NCBI GenBank assembly: GCA_046262315.1
Contig: JBHEMZ010000090.1
Coordinates: 1-59,354 of the forward strand
Direction: 5' to 3'
From: JACVRM01 sp046262315
Lineage (GTDB): Bacteria; Actinomycetota; Thermoleophilia; Gaiellales; Gaiellaceae
Length of the DNA: 59,354 nucleotides
The notes beneath the pieces are model-generated. The model worked only from the letters and a program-made list of their open reading frames with translations, searched no databases and was not told the DNA's origin. How positions within the stretch are numbered: position 1 is the stretch's first letter; every line of letters begins with the position of its first letter. Position numbers and translations under genes: made by a program. Positions 1-9,949 of the stretch are shown here, one piece after another.

Positions 1-1
1 A

Positions 2-70
2 GGCCACCCGCCGCTCAAGCTCCGCCCGCTCCTCCCTGCTCAGCACGATCTCGAAAGGACTCTTCGCCAT
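2..70 (-). mobile_element. IS630-type transposase, N-terminal fragment cut by the window edge
   Basis: The reverse strand from an ATG at position 70 reads MAKSPFEIVLSREERAELER and then runs off the window after 23 codons. This opening is typical of IS630-family transposases in high-GC actinobacteria, where a residue pattern like LSxEERAELE precedes the helix-turn-helix DNA-binding region. Only the extreme N-terminus is present, so no catalytic residue can be checked. The family call rests on resemblance of this short stretch. The gene may be complete outside the window. Confidence 0.55.
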
Positions 71-159
71 GGCGCCCTCTTCGACGCCAACCCTCCGGTC
101 CCTTCAACCGATCACGACCGAACTTCGGACCGGGAGCACTAAGGGCCGCCGCGCAGCCG

Positions 160-345
160 CTAGGCGACCTCGGGCTCACGCTTACCGAGACGCTCCTCGA
201 AGGCCTGCCGTAGATCTTCCCCGGAGACGCGCAGGTCGTACCGTGGGCGCCGCTGCACCTTGACGACCTTCACGTCGAGGTTTCCGCCGCCGTAGCAGCG
301 CGCGTAGGCCTCGGCCTCGCTGAGCGCCCTGAGCCTGTTCGTCAC
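160..345 (-). CDS. small conserved-looking hypothetical protein (61 aa)
   Basis: From a GTG at 345 the reverse strand encodes a compact basic 61-residue protein with the elements RALSEAEAYARCYG near the N-terminus and QAFEERLGKREPEV at the C-terminus. The balanced composition differs from the Arg/Pro-rich products of the other frames here, which argues that it is real. The open frame continues upstream to 546, but that part is low-complexity and antisense to the OsmC gene, so the GTG was chosen. I do not recognise the family and see no signal peptide or known motif. It is divergent from the OsmC gene with about 67 bases between the start codons. Confidence 0.4.
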   Translation of the reverse strand: MTNRLRALSEAEAYARCYGGGNLDVKVVKVQRRPRYDLRVSGEDLRQAFEERLGKREPEVA

Positions 346-399
346 GGCGCGTACCGTATTTCCGTTCGATCGCTTTCGCAAGCGCGGCCGTCCGCGCGC

Positions 400-405
400 T
401 AGCGT
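400..405 (+). promoter_or_regulatory. TAGCGT, -10 element for a leaderless osmC transcript
   Basis: TAGCGT lies 7 nt before the GTG start at 413 and there is no Shine-Dalgarno sequence between them. Confidence 0.45.
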
Positions 406-412
406 TGATGCC

Positions 413-814
413 GTGCCGCATCCTCGCAGCGAGTACCGCGTGGAGCTCGACGGCGAGCGCTGTTTCGTCACCGACCGCGGCGTGCCGCTCGAGCTGCCGC
501 GGGCGTGGACGCCGGAGCACGTGCTCGCAGCCCTGATCCGCTGCACGTTCCTATCGCTTGCCTACCACGCGCAGCGCGCGCACGCGAAGGTGTCGTCGGC
601 AAGCGGCTCGGCGCGCGGCGCCATCGCGCAGCGCGAGGACGGGCTGTACGCGTTCGTCGAGATCGACTGCGACCTCGACGTCCGCATCGAGCCGCCTCCG
701 GCCGACGTGGCCGAGCTGCTCACGAAGGCCGAGCGTGGCTGTTTCATCGGCTCGTCACTCGCCGCCAAGCCGCGCTACCGCTGGCGCGTCAACGGCGCCG
801 GCGCTGCCGCCTAG
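413..814 (+). CDS. OsmC family peroxiredoxin-like protein
   Basis: The 133-residue protein has the OsmC/Ohr layout: a beta-rich N-terminal part, a first redox cysteine at about residue 44 in the helix context ALIRCTFLSLAYHA, and a second at about residue 110 in RGCFIGSSL. Proteins of this family reduce organic hydroperoxides with these two cysteines in the cytoplasm. The length is normal for the family. Its stop codon TAG (812-814) shares a base with the GTG of the downstream esterase, so the two genes are translationally coupled. Whether it is Ohr-like, OsmC-like or a YhfA-type member cannot be decided by eye. Confidence 0.8.
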   Translation: MPHPRSEYRVELDGERCFVTDRGVPLELPRAWTPEHVLAALIRCTFLSLAYHAQRAHAKVSSASGSARGAIAQREDGLYAFVEIDCDLDVRIEPPPADVAELLTKAERGCFIGSSLAAKPRYRWRVNGAGAAA

Positions 815-1607
815 TGCGGCGCGCGGCCGTCGCGGCACTCGTGCTCGCCGTGCTCGCCGCAGCCGCCGTGCTTGTCGCGGCCCGGCGCGGTAGCGAATCC
901 GAGCTCACGACCGACGCACGTTTGCTGCGGATCGGCGAGCTCCGCCACGTGGTCGTCCCCGGCGGATCGCGCCGACCCGCGCTGCTCGTCCTCCTTCACG
1001 GCCGAAGCATGGATCCCGCGGATCTGCTGTGGCCCGAGCTCATGGCCGAGCACACGCGGCTCGGCGCACGCGCCCCCGCGCTGCTCGTCGTCGACGGCGG
1101 GGAGGCGAGCTACTACCACGACCGCCGTGACTTCCGGTGGGGGACACACGTCCTGCGCTTCGCCATCCCCGCCGCTCGCCGGGCTCTGCACAGCGATCCG
1201 GCGCGGGAGGCGATCGGCGGCGTCTCGATGGGTGGGTTCGGCGCGCTCGACCTGGCCCGGCTGCGCGCGCGTCCCTTCTGCGCGGCCGGCGGTCACTCGC
1301 CGGCCCTCTGGCGAACGGCGGGCGAAACGTCCGAGGGAGAGTTCGACGACGCGGAGGTCATCGCGCGCCACGACCTGATCCGGGCGGCTCACGAGGACGC
1401 GGACCTGTTTCACGGCGCGCCCGTGTGGCTCGGTGCTGGCACCGACGATCCATTCCGGGGAGGCGACAGAGGCCCTTGCCGCCGAGCTACCCGAGGCGCA
1501 GCTCTCCATCTGGCCGGGCGGACACGACCACGGCTAACTGGCGCGACCACGCCGCCGCCTATCTCCGCTTCTACACACGGGCGCTCGAGCAGTGTGCTCG
1601 CCGGTAG
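814..1607 (+). pseudogene. alpha/beta-hydrolase (esterase family) with two frameshifts
   Basis: The GTG at 814 opens a protein with an N-terminal hydrophobic segment (residues 4-23), the oxyanion-type motif VLLHGRSMDPADLL and the nucleophile elbow GGVSMGGFGAL with Ser about residue 138. This is a putative esterase of the PHB-depolymerase/carboxylesterase type, probably exported or membrane-anchored. After GTDDPFRG (about 1463) the expected continuation ATEALAAELPEAQLSIWPG lies one frame over. After HDHG (about 1536) the end WRDHAAAYLRFYTRALE lies one further frame over. Both changes look like single-base insertions, one in a run of four G and one in TAAC. The His of the triad (GGHDHG) falls between the two shifts. 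As written the protein would be mis-translated over its last third; sequencing error is possible. Confidence 0.7.
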
Positions 1608-1610
1608 CTT
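1605..1610 (+). promoter_or_regulatory. TAGCTT, -10 element for the SDR gene
   Basis: The hexamer sits 6 nt before the ATG at 1617, inside the 3' end of the esterase gene, and suggests separate leaderless transcription of the SDR gene. Confidence 0.4.
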
Positions 1611-1616
1611 GCGGGG

Positions 1617-2630
1617 ATGAGGCTGCTCGTCCTCGGCGGTACGAAGTTCCTCGGCCGCGCGGCCATCGAGCACGCGCTCGAGCGCGGGCACGACGTGACA
1701 CTGTTCAACCGCGGGCAAACGAACCCAGACCTCTTCCCCGAGGCCGAGCGCCTCGAAGGTGACCGCGACGGTGGCCTCTCGGCGCTCCGAGGCGGCGGGT
1801 GGGACGCCGTCATCGACCCGTCGGGTTACGTACCTCGCGTCGTGCGCGCGTCCACCGAGCTCCTGAGCCATGCGGCCGGCCACTACACCTTCGTCTCGAG
1901 CATCTCGGTGTACCGCAGCTTCTCGCGGCCGGGCTTCGACGAGACGGCCCCGCTGATCGAGCTCGACGACCCCGCGACGGAGGCCACCTCGGAGCACTAC
2001 GGCGGCTTGAAGGCACTGTGTGAAGGGGTCGTCGAGGAGGTTTTCCCGGGACGATCGGCGAGCGTCCGCGCCGGCCTCCTCGTAGGCCCGCACGATCCCA
2101 CCGACCGCTTCACGTACTGGCCTCTGCGAGTGGCGGGCGGCGGCGAGGTACTCGCCCCGGGCCGACCCGACCGCCCGGTGCAGTTCGTGGACGCGCGCGA
2201 TCTCGGCGCGTGGCTTGTGCGGCTCGCTGAGAAGCGGACAACCGGGACGTTCAACGCGACTGGCCCGGTGCCACCCGTGACGTTCGAAGAGCTGCTCGAT
2301 GAATGCCGCCGCGTGTCCGGCAGCGACGCGCGCATCACGTGGGTCAATGAGAGCTTCCTGCTCGAGCGCGAGGTCGGCCAGTGGATGGAGCTGCCTCTCT
2401 GGCTGGCCGAGAGCGACGCCGAGTGGGCCCACATGCAGGAGGCCGACGTCTCGCGCGCGCTTACCGCCGGCCTCAGCTTCCGCCCGGTCGCCGAGACGAT
2501 CGCCGACACGCTCCGGTGGGCCCAGACGCGCGACGGGCGCGGTGAGGGCACCCAGGCGAGGGGGACGGCCGAAGGCGTCGGCCTCGTGCCCGAGCGGGAG
2601 GCCGAACTCCTCGCCGAGTGGCGCTCGTGA
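1617..2630 (+). CDS. NAD-dependent epimerase/dehydratase (extended SDR) family protein
   Basis: The 337-residue protein starts with the nucleotide-binding motif VLGGTKFLGRAAI (a GGTxFLG variant of GxxGxxG) in a beta-alpha-beta fold, has a Ser pair near residues 94-95 (FVSSISVYR) and the catalytic pair Tyr128/Lys132 in HYGGLKAL. Length and layout match extended short-chain dehydrogenases acting on nucleotide sugars or related substrates. The substrate cannot be deduced. It directly follows the esterase, and nothing downstream on the same strand continues an operon. Confidence 0.8.
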   Translation: MRLLVLGGTKFLGRAAIEHALERGHDVTLFNRGQTNPDLFPEAERLEGDRDGGLSALRGGGWDAVIDPSGYVPRVVRASTELLSHAAGHYTFVSSISVYRSFSRPGFDETAPLIELDDPATEATSEHYGGLKALCEGVVEEVFPGRSASVRAGLLVGPHDPTDRFTYWPLRVAGGGEVLAPGRPDRPVQFVDARDLGAWLVRLAEKRTTGTFNATGPVPPVTFEELLDECRRVSGSDARITWVNESFLLEREVGQWMELPLWLAESDAEWAHMQEADVSRALTAGLSFRPVAETIADTLRWAQTRDGRGEGTQARGTAEGVGLVPEREAELLAEWRS

Positions 2631-2654
2631 GCCTCGAAGACGCGATGTCGAGGC
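2631..2654 (+). terminator. inverted repeat between convergent genes
   Basis: GCCTCGA (2631-2637) and TCGAGGC (2648-2654) form a perfect 7-bp stem with a 10-nt loop immediately after the SDR stop codon, between two convergent genes. There is no T-run, as is usual for such GC-rich hairpins. It is followed by a tandem duplication of CGCACGCAGCGAG (about 2655-2680). Confidence 0.4.
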
Positions 2655-2743
2655 CGCACGCAGCGAGCGCACGCAGCGAGCGCCCTCACGACCACGCCGG
2701 TATCCGCGCGAGCCGGACGACGGCGGCGGCTCGCCGACCGCGC

Positions 2744-3352
2744 CTAGGAATCGTCCTGCTTGAGCGTGGTGTCGATCGCCGCCGCTGCGGCAAGAACCAT
2801 CATCCGCAGCTCGGCCGAGACCGGCGCGCTGACGTTGACCACGTAGCTGTCCGCCGTCGTGAAGCCCTCGCGAAGGATGCCACGCCACTTCTTCGTCACG
2901 CGCGCGACCTCCTGCCCCATCGGATCCTGGATTGAGAAATCCCACGCACGCCAGTTCTCGGCATTGATCGAGCCGAGCTGCTCCCCGGAGGGACCCTCGA
3001 ACGCGAAGCGTATCTTCCCGATCAGGTTCTGTTGCACGATGCGACCCGCCGGCTGCCCCATGCCGTCCGTAACTTCGACACGTGACTTCATCAGCTTGCG
3101 CGGCCGCACGAGCTCGAGCACCTTCGCCCCCGTGCGGTCGTACACGGCGAGCTTGTGCGTCAGGAACTGGTCGAGGCTCGAGACGAGGCGGAACGCCTTA
3201 CGCGCCGCCGATTGTCCCTCCTGCCGGATGGCGCCCAGTTCGGTGCCCTGCTCGTCGAGGATCCGGTACTCGTTCGTGAGCTCGACGAGCTTGGCCTTCT
3301 GACTGACGACGAGGGTGTCGCGCTCGAGCAGCTCGGACACGAGCGGAGACAC
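2744..3352 (-). CDS. LURP-one-related / phospholipid-scramblase-like protein
   Basis: The 202-residue protein is rich in beta-strands with the recurring pattern of a Tubby-like/LURP-one fold: short segments such as YRILDEQGTELGAI, LAVYDRTGAKVLEL, IRFAFEGPSGEQLGSI and FSIQDPMGQEVARV, each ending in a G-containing turn. A hydrophobic C-terminal segment (VLAAAAAIDTTL) is typical of bacterial members, which carry a final membrane-associated helix. Function in bacteria is not established. The start is a GTG at 3352, divergent from the thioesterase with 25 bases between start codons. No signal peptide is seen. Confidence 0.7.
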   Translation of the reverse strand: MSPLVSELLERDTLVVSQKAKLVELTNEYRILDEQGTELGAIRQEGQSAARKAFRLVSSLDQFLTHKLAVYDRTGAKVLELVRPRKLMKSRVEVTDGMGQPAGRIVQQNLIGKIRFAFEGPSGEQLGSINAENWRAWDFSIQDPMGQEVARVTKKWRGILREGFTTADSYVVNVSAPVSAELRMMVLAAAAAIDTTLKQDDS

Positions 3353-3365
3353 TAGCGCCCGGCGG

Positions 3366-3371
3366 TAGCAT
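3366..3371 (+). promoter_or_regulatory. TAGCAT, -10 element for the thioesterase gene
   Basis: The hexamer sits 6 nt before the GTG at 3378 within the 25-base gap between divergent start codons. Confidence 0.5.
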
Positions 3372-3377
3372 CGCGCC

Positions 3378-3785
3378 GTGGGCGACTACCCCTTTCTGCA
3401 CGTCGAGCGTGTGCGCTTCCGCGACCTCGACGCGATGGGACACCTCAACAACGCCGTCTTCGCCACCTACGTGGAGCAGGCGCGCATCGAGTACCTCCGG
3501 CAGACAGGCGTCATCTCCGGCCCGTTCTACGACGGGCGGATGAGCATGATCCTCGCGCGGCTCGAAATCGACTTCCTCGCGCCCGGCGAGCCCGAGGGGG
3601 AGGTCGAGATCGGCGTACGCCCCGCCCGCCTCGGCACGAAGAGCTTTGAGCTCGAGTACGAGTTGCGACAAGCCGGTCGGGTGATCGCCGGCGCACGCAG
3701 TGTGCTCGTCGCCTACGACTACGACCGCGGCGAGTCCATGGCAGTCCCGGACGGCTGGCGCGACGCTCTCCAGGTGGCCGCGTGA
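3378..3785 (+). CDS. acyl-CoA thioesterase (4HBT hot-dog fold)
   Basis: The 135-residue protein opens with VERVRFRDLDAMGHLNNAVF, the signature of 4-hydroxybenzoyl-CoA thioesterase-type hot-dog enzymes (Asp near residue 18, then GHLNN), followed by YVEQARIEYL on the central helix. Such cytoplasmic enzymes hydrolyse acyl-CoA thioesters; the acyl group is unknown here. It overlaps the downstream M16 peptidase start by 4 nt (GTGA), so the two are co-translated. Confidence 0.8.
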   Translation: MGDYPFLHVERVRFRDLDAMGHLNNAVFATYVEQARIEYLRQTGVISGPFYDGRMSMILARLEIDFLAPGEPEGEVEIGVRPARLGTKSFELEYELRQAGRVIAGARSVLVAYDYDRGESMAVPDGWRDALQVAA

Positions 3786-5044
3786 CGTTCGACCGCGAAA
3801 TCCTGCCGAACGGCCTGCGGGTGCTGACGGCGCCGATGTCGCACGCCCAGTCGGTCACGTGCTTCGTAATGCTGGCAGCGGGCTCCCGCTACGAGTCGCG
3901 CGAGACGAGCGGCATCGCCCACTTCGCCGAGCACATGTTCTTCAAGGGCACCGAGCGGCGCCCGACCGCGCGCGACATCGCCGGCGAGATCGACGCGATC
4001 GGCGGGGAGTTCAACGCGTTCACGAGCAAGGAGTACACGGGCTACTACGTGAAGTGCGCCGCCCAGCACCGCGACGTCGCGCTCGACGTGCTCGTCGACA
4101 TGCTCCGCCACGCCAAGCTCGACCCCGAGGAGATCGAGCGCGAGAAGGGCGTGATCGTCGAGGAGATGAACATGTACTTCGACACGCCGCGCGACTACAT
4201 CGGCGGGGTGTACGAGCAGCTCCTCTACGGCGACCAGCCGCTCGGGTGGGACATCATCGGCCGCAAGGAGACGGTGCGGGCGGCGACGCGCGAGACGTTT
4301 CTCGAGTACCTCGGGCGCTGGTACCAACCGTCGCGCATGGTCGTCGGGCTCGGCGGCAAGATCGGCGACGACTACCTCGAACGTGTGAGCGACCTGCTCG
4401 GCGATCTGTCCGAGGACAGCGGGACCGACGGCGCCGCGCCGCTCGAGCCGCACCGCAACGGCTCGGTGAAGGTGCACTCGAAGGAGTCGGATCAGGCGCA
4501 CGTGATCCTCGGCGCGCCGAGCTATCCGCTCGCCCACCCTGATCGCTACGCGCTCACTCTGCTCGCAACCGTACTCGGGGGCGGCATGTCGTCGAGGCTC
4601 TTCACCGAGGTGCGCGAGCGCCGCGGGCTCGGGTACTACGTCTTCGGCGTGAACCACAGCTACACGGACGCCGGCACGCTCTACGCGCAGGCGGGCGTCG
4701 ACATCGCTCGGATCGACGACGCCGTGGCGACGATCGTCACCGAACTCCGGCGCATCGCGGACGAGCCTGTGCCTGCACCGGAACTCGAGAAGGCGCGCAA
4801 CTTCGCCAAGGGCCGCTTCGTCCTCCAGCTCGAGAGCCCGCACGGCACGATCATGTTCGGCCTGCGGCGGGAGGTCCTCGAAGGCCGCGCCGCAGAGCTC
4901 GAGGAGGTGCTCGAAGGCCTCGACGCGGTCGGTGCCGACGACGTGCAGCGTGTGGCTCAGGACGTCATCGGGGCCAACGGGCTCCGGCTCGCGGTGATCG
5001 GCCCGTTCGACGACCCCGCGCGGTTCGAGCGTCTGCTGCCGTAG
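3782..5044 (+). CDS. M16 family zinc peptidase (insulinase/MPP-like)
   Basis: The 420-residue protein has the inverted zinc motif HFAEH (His47, Glu50, His51) and the downstream glutamate region EKGVIVEEMNMYFDTP that supplies the third ligand. The C-terminal half carries the second M16 domain with ERRGLGYYVFGVNHSY, whose RxxGLxY motif closes the catalytic chamber. This length is usual for single-chain bacterial members related to mitochondrial processing peptidase and PqqL-type proteins. No signal peptide is visible, so it is probably cytoplasmic. It is co-translated with the thioesterase. Confidence 0.88.
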   Translation: MTFDREILPNGLRVLTAPMSHAQSVTCFVMLAAGSRYESRETSGIAHFAEHMFFKGTERRPTARDIAGEIDAIGGEFNAFTSKEYTGYYVKCAAQHRDVALDVLVDMLRHAKLDPEEIEREKGVIVEEMNMYFDTPRDYIGGVYEQLLYGDQPLGWDIIGRKETVRAATRETFLEYLGRWYQPSRMVVGLGGKIGDDYLERVSDLLGDLSEDSGTDGAAPLEPHRNGSVKVHSKESDQAHVILGAPSYPLAHPDRYALTLLATVLGGGMSSRLFTEVRERRGLGYYVFGVNHSYTDAGTLYAQAGVDIARIDDAVATIVTELRRIADEPVPAPELEKARNFAKGRFVLQLESPHGTIMFGLRREVLEGRAAELEEVLEGLDAVGADDVQRVAQDVIGANGLRLAVIGPFDDPARFERLLP

Positions 5045-5125
5045 GCAGCGGCCGTGGAAGAGGGCGGCGGTCCCGCGCCTCCTGTGCTTCAGTCGTGACC
5101 CATCGACGCAAGCGAGGAGGACGGT

Positions 5126-5449
5126 ATGACCGAGAAGATCACGCACGACGAGGGCGAGGACGTCGAGGCGCACCTGCTGAAGGAGACGCTGGCCGTCGGC
5201 ACAGCCGCGGCCGCGATGTTCGCCGGCAGCGCTCAGGGTGCGGTCCAGGCCGATCCGGGCGGCAGCCCCTCCGCAAAGGCCGCGTCGGTGGAGCCTGGCG
5301 CCCGCGCGAGGCCGCGTCAGGTCGAGCCGGGCCCGGGAGGCACGCAGGCTGCAGCCCCGCAGCAGCGAGAGGTTGGCCCGGGTGGCACCGCGCAGGCGAA
5401 ACCAAAGGCGAAGAAGCGCCACGCGAAGCCCTCGGCCCGCCGGCACTGA
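5126..5449 (+). CDS. small Ala/Pro/Gly-rich protein with repeated VxPGG units (107 aa)
   Basis: A strong ribosome site (GCGAGGAGG, 8 nt before the ATG) supports translation. The N-terminus is acidic and polar (MTEKITHDEGEDVEAHLLKE), followed by a short hydrophobic Ala-rich stretch (VGTAAAAMFAGSAQGAV) and then imperfect units built on VQADPGGSPSAK, VEPGARARPRQ, VEPGPGGTQAAAPQQ and VGPGGTAQAK, ending in a Lys/Arg/His-rich tail. I do not recognise the family. The hydrophobic stretch is not at the extreme N-terminus as in a normal signal peptide, so the layout could be a leader-type peptide or a tail-exposed membrane peptide. It stands alone, about 80 bases after the M16 gene. Confidence 0.55.
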   Translation: MTEKITHDEGEDVEAHLLKETLAVGTAAAAMFAGSAQGAVQADPGGSPSAKAASVEPGARARPRQVEPGPGGTQAAAPQQREVGPGGTAQAKPKAKKRHAKPSARRH

Positions 5450-5799
5450 CTTCCGGCCGCTCCGGCGCCAAACCCAGCCGACAGCGCAGCGCAGCTGCGA
5501 CCCGGTCCCCCGCACGGGCTCGGCCGGGCCGCCAGTTCCCGCGCCTGAGGCCTTGCGTGCATCTATCTCAGCGGCTGCATGGATCCGCCGCGTGCAGATC
5601 CGCCTGCAACGGACCGACGCAGCGAATCGCCGGCGCACGGAAATCACACAATCGGCACAGGGCGTGACACACCCGCGCGCCCCTCGACGATACCGTCCAG
5701 CCCGGGCGGGTGGTGGTGGACGTAGGACCCCTTAGGGAGGGTGGGGTCTGGCTCGCCGGACATGTCTCGTGGGGCAAGTCCTGCACCGGCGGGGATGTT
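5450..5799. other. 350-base intergenic region between convergent genes
   Basis: No convincing gene was found. A short inverted pair GACCCC/GGGGTC around a TTAGGG core (about 5727-5750) could act as a weak hairpin. No T-run terminator, tRNA or repeat copy was seen. Confidence 0.3.
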
Positions 5800-7254
5800 T
5801 CAGAACGCGGCGCGCACGAGGCGCCGGCCTAGGGCGGCGGCTTCGGCGAATGAGAGTCCCGGCCTGTAGGTGAGGAGGACGGCCACGACCGGCCCTCGTC
5901 GCCCGAAGACGATCGCCGCGGTATGGCGCGAGTCCGAGATCCAGCCGTTCTTCTGCGCCACCGGCGTCCCCCGCGGCAGGGCGCCGGCGAACAGGCCGAC
6001 ATTATCGCCGCGCGCCTCCCACGAGAGCAGTAAGCCGAGCGTGTAGCGCGCGCGCTCTGGTCCCAGCCCGGTGCGCCGCTGCGACGCTCGGTTGCCCGCG
6101 GCGGACGCGGCGATCTCTCGGAGCACACGGGCGAGATCGCGCGCCGTCGTGACTCGTCCTGAGACGAGCGGCGGCTCGCCACCCGCCGCCGTTCCTACCC
6201 GGTACCCCTGCGGATACGTACTTCGCGTCGCGCCCATGCGCCTGAGCGCCGCTTCGACCGCGCGCGCGCCGGCCGCCTCCGAGCCGCCGCCCAGCATCCG
6301 GACGAGTCGGTTCGTCGCCAGGTTCGACGACCAGCCGGTCAGTGCCCGCAGCTCGGCGTCGAGCCGCAGGTCGTCACGCTCCGATCGCCAGCGCGCGAGC
6401 GCCGCTACGAGCACGCCCAGCTTGACGGTCGATGCCGCCGGGAAGCGTGCGCTCGCATTCCAGCCGGCGGCGCGGCCCGTGCGTAGGTCGTGAACGTAGA
6501 TGCCCGCGTAGCCACCAAACGAGGCTCCCAGGCCGGCCAGGTCTCGCGCAAACGCTTCGTCGCCGCCCGTGACTGGACGCGCGACGCGCGCCGACGGCGG
6601 CAGCAGGTAGGCGATTCGCGCCCTGGAGCGGCCGACCGGCCTGCCGTCGCGCACGAATCGAACCTCGAGCCGGTACCACGACGGCGAGCGGGCAAGCCGA
6701 AACCTCACCACCGGAGCTTTCGAGGCCACAGCGGCGACACGCGCGCCGTTCACGTAAAACCTTGCCTCGTCGCCGTGGTTCACTGCCACGACATCGCCGT
6801 AGAAGACAGCGCCGCCGCGCGGAGACGTGATGGCCTCGAAGCGGGCCGAGGCCGGTGGCTCGCGGCCCGGCCGGCACGTGCGGCCAAGTGCGTCGAGCCG
6901 GCGGCCGGCCGAGGCGGCGCGGGCCTGCCCGGCCGCGATGCGGCCACCGTCGAGGCGGTCGACACCCTCGGCCGCAGTCACGAGCCCAGCCGCGTAGCCG
7001 GCGAGGGCCCGCGCGAGCGGGCGGCAAGATCTGCTCACGCGCTCGAGAGGCGGCAGAGCCCCCTCGAGCACGCGGGCGGCGTCGTACTGTTGCTGGGTGA
7101 ACACGGGCGATCCGAGGCCCACGGCGGAGGCACGCTCGGCCGCCGGCAGCTGAACCCGCATGGCGGCGAGTACGCTCCGATCGGCTCGGGCGCTCAAAGC
7201 GGGCGCAGCGGTTGCGAGCGCAACGACGATCAACAGGCCGGAGACACGAATCAT
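5800..7254 (-). CDS. exported serine beta-lactamase-fold hydrolase (class A-like)
   Basis: From the ATG at 7254 the 484-residue protein has a signal peptide (MIRVSGLLIVVALATAAPAL), an extra N-terminal helical and beta domain of about 220 residues, then a class A beta-lactamase-like catalytic domain. The motifs in order are SxxK as FPAASTVKLG (Ser275, Lys278), SxN as TGWSSNLATN, and KTG-like as VAQKNGWISDS. Such proteins are penicillin-binding or beta-lactamase-related enzymes outside the cytoplasm. The KNG in place of KTG and the long extra domain make true beta-lactamase activity uncertain. The longer frame to 7398 is Arg-rich and was rejected in favour of the ATG with a signal peptide. Confidence 0.75.
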   Translation of the reverse strand: MIRVSGLLIVVALATAAPALSARADRSVLAAMRVQLPAAERASAVGLGSPVFTQQQYDAARVLEGALPPLERVSRSCRPLARALAGYAAGLVTAAEGVDRLDGGRIAAGQARAASAGRRLDALGRTCRPGREPPASARFEAITSPRGGAVFYGDVVAVNHGDEARFYVNGARVAAVASKAPVVRFRLARSPSWYRLEVRFVRDGRPVGRSRARIAYLLPPSARVARPVTGGDEAFARDLAGLGASFGGYAGIYVHDLRTGRAAGWNASARFPAASTVKLGVLVAALARWRSERDDLRLDAELRALTGWSSNLATNRLVRMLGGGSEAAGARAVEAALRRMGATRSTYPQGYRVGTAAGGEPPLVSGRVTTARDLARVLREIAASAAGNRASQRRTGLGPERARYTLGLLLSWEARGDNVGLFAGALPRGTPVAQKNGWISDSRHTAAIVFGRRGPVVAVLLTYRPGLSFAEAAALGRRLVRAAF

Positions 7255-7261
7255 TGCGACC

Positions 7262-7267
7262 ACGCTA
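7262..7267 (-). promoter_or_regulatory. TAGCGT, -10 element for the beta-lactamase-fold gene
   Basis: On the reverse strand the hexamer lies 7 nt before the chosen ATG at 7254, which supports that start over longer alternatives. Confidence 0.5.
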
Positions 7268-7403
7268 GCCGAGCTACTTTGACTTGTAATCGGGGCAACG
7301 ACCGATGATCGCCAGCCAGGCGGGGATCCGTCTTGCCTGAACGATTCGCGCTGGCGACGGCGTCTGTCGCGGGGCCTGGCAAGCCGACACCTAGGCACCA
7401 GAG

Positions 7404-7875
7404 CTAGCCGGCGACGGGCAGCGTTTCGAGGTCGGCGAGGAGCAGCTCGCGATCCTCGGGATCGGCGATCCGCTCGCCCGCCTCCTGTGCAAGACGCGCG
7501 AAATGCGATGCCTCAGCCTTGGCCTGGGCTACGCCATGCGCTCGAGCGAGCGCCTCGTACGCGAATGGCAGATCCCAGTCCTCCGCCTCGGGCGCGGCCT
7601 CGATGAGCTCGAGGCAGCGGCGGGCGTGCCAGAGGGCCGGCTCGCTCCGGCCGAGCGTCGCGTACACGCGCGAGATCTGCCATTCGCCCCGCGCGAGATG
7701 CACGGTCGTTCCAACCATCGACCCAGTGGTGGCGCGACGCGTGCGCGGCATGGATCAGCTCGTCGATCTCCGCCGCCGTCCGCTCGCTCTTCCGAAGCAG
7801 CGTCCAAACGTGGTTGAAGAGGTCGACAGCCAGCTGGCGGTGATCCACCGTCGTCGGCGTGTCGCGCTCGACCAC
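7404..7875 (-). pseudogene. helical-repeat hypothetical protein, frameshifted
   Basis: A GTG at 7875 starts MVERDTPTTVDHRQLAVDLF and continues through LLRKSERTAAEIDELIHAAH to HHWVD at about 7722. The sensible continuation (GTTVHLARGEWQISRVYATL, then PALWHARRCLELIEAAPEAE and LARLAQEAGERIADPEDREL) lies one frame over, implying a one-base insertion near 7716-7721. The helical pattern with repeated WHAR and YEALARAH elements is TPR-like. Related proteins are common in actinobacteria but I know no function. It follows the acs stop codon by 9 nt, so the two are probably co-transcribed. Confidence 0.6.
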
Positions 7876-7884
7876 GGCCGCGCT

Positions 7885-9840
<1,956 letters not shown>

Positions 9841-9949
9841 GTCAGCACCTGCGCGCCAGGCTGAGGCCAGGCACGCGGTCTTGCCGAAGTACGTATGTGC
9901 CGGGCTGAAGCTTCGGGAGCGGTCTTCCGGGAATCGAAGTCGCAGCTCA

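Noticed and set aside
3719..5647. Long antisense frames over conserved genes, for example a 642-codon frame opposite the M16 peptidase
   Set aside because: These mirror codon bias of high-GC genes; their products are Arg/Ala/His-rich with no motifs.
5800..7254. A true antibiotic-resistance beta-lactamase
   Set aside because: The KTG motif is KNG, a 220-residue extra domain precedes the catalytic domain, and related proteins of this layout are common in non-resistant actinobacteria.
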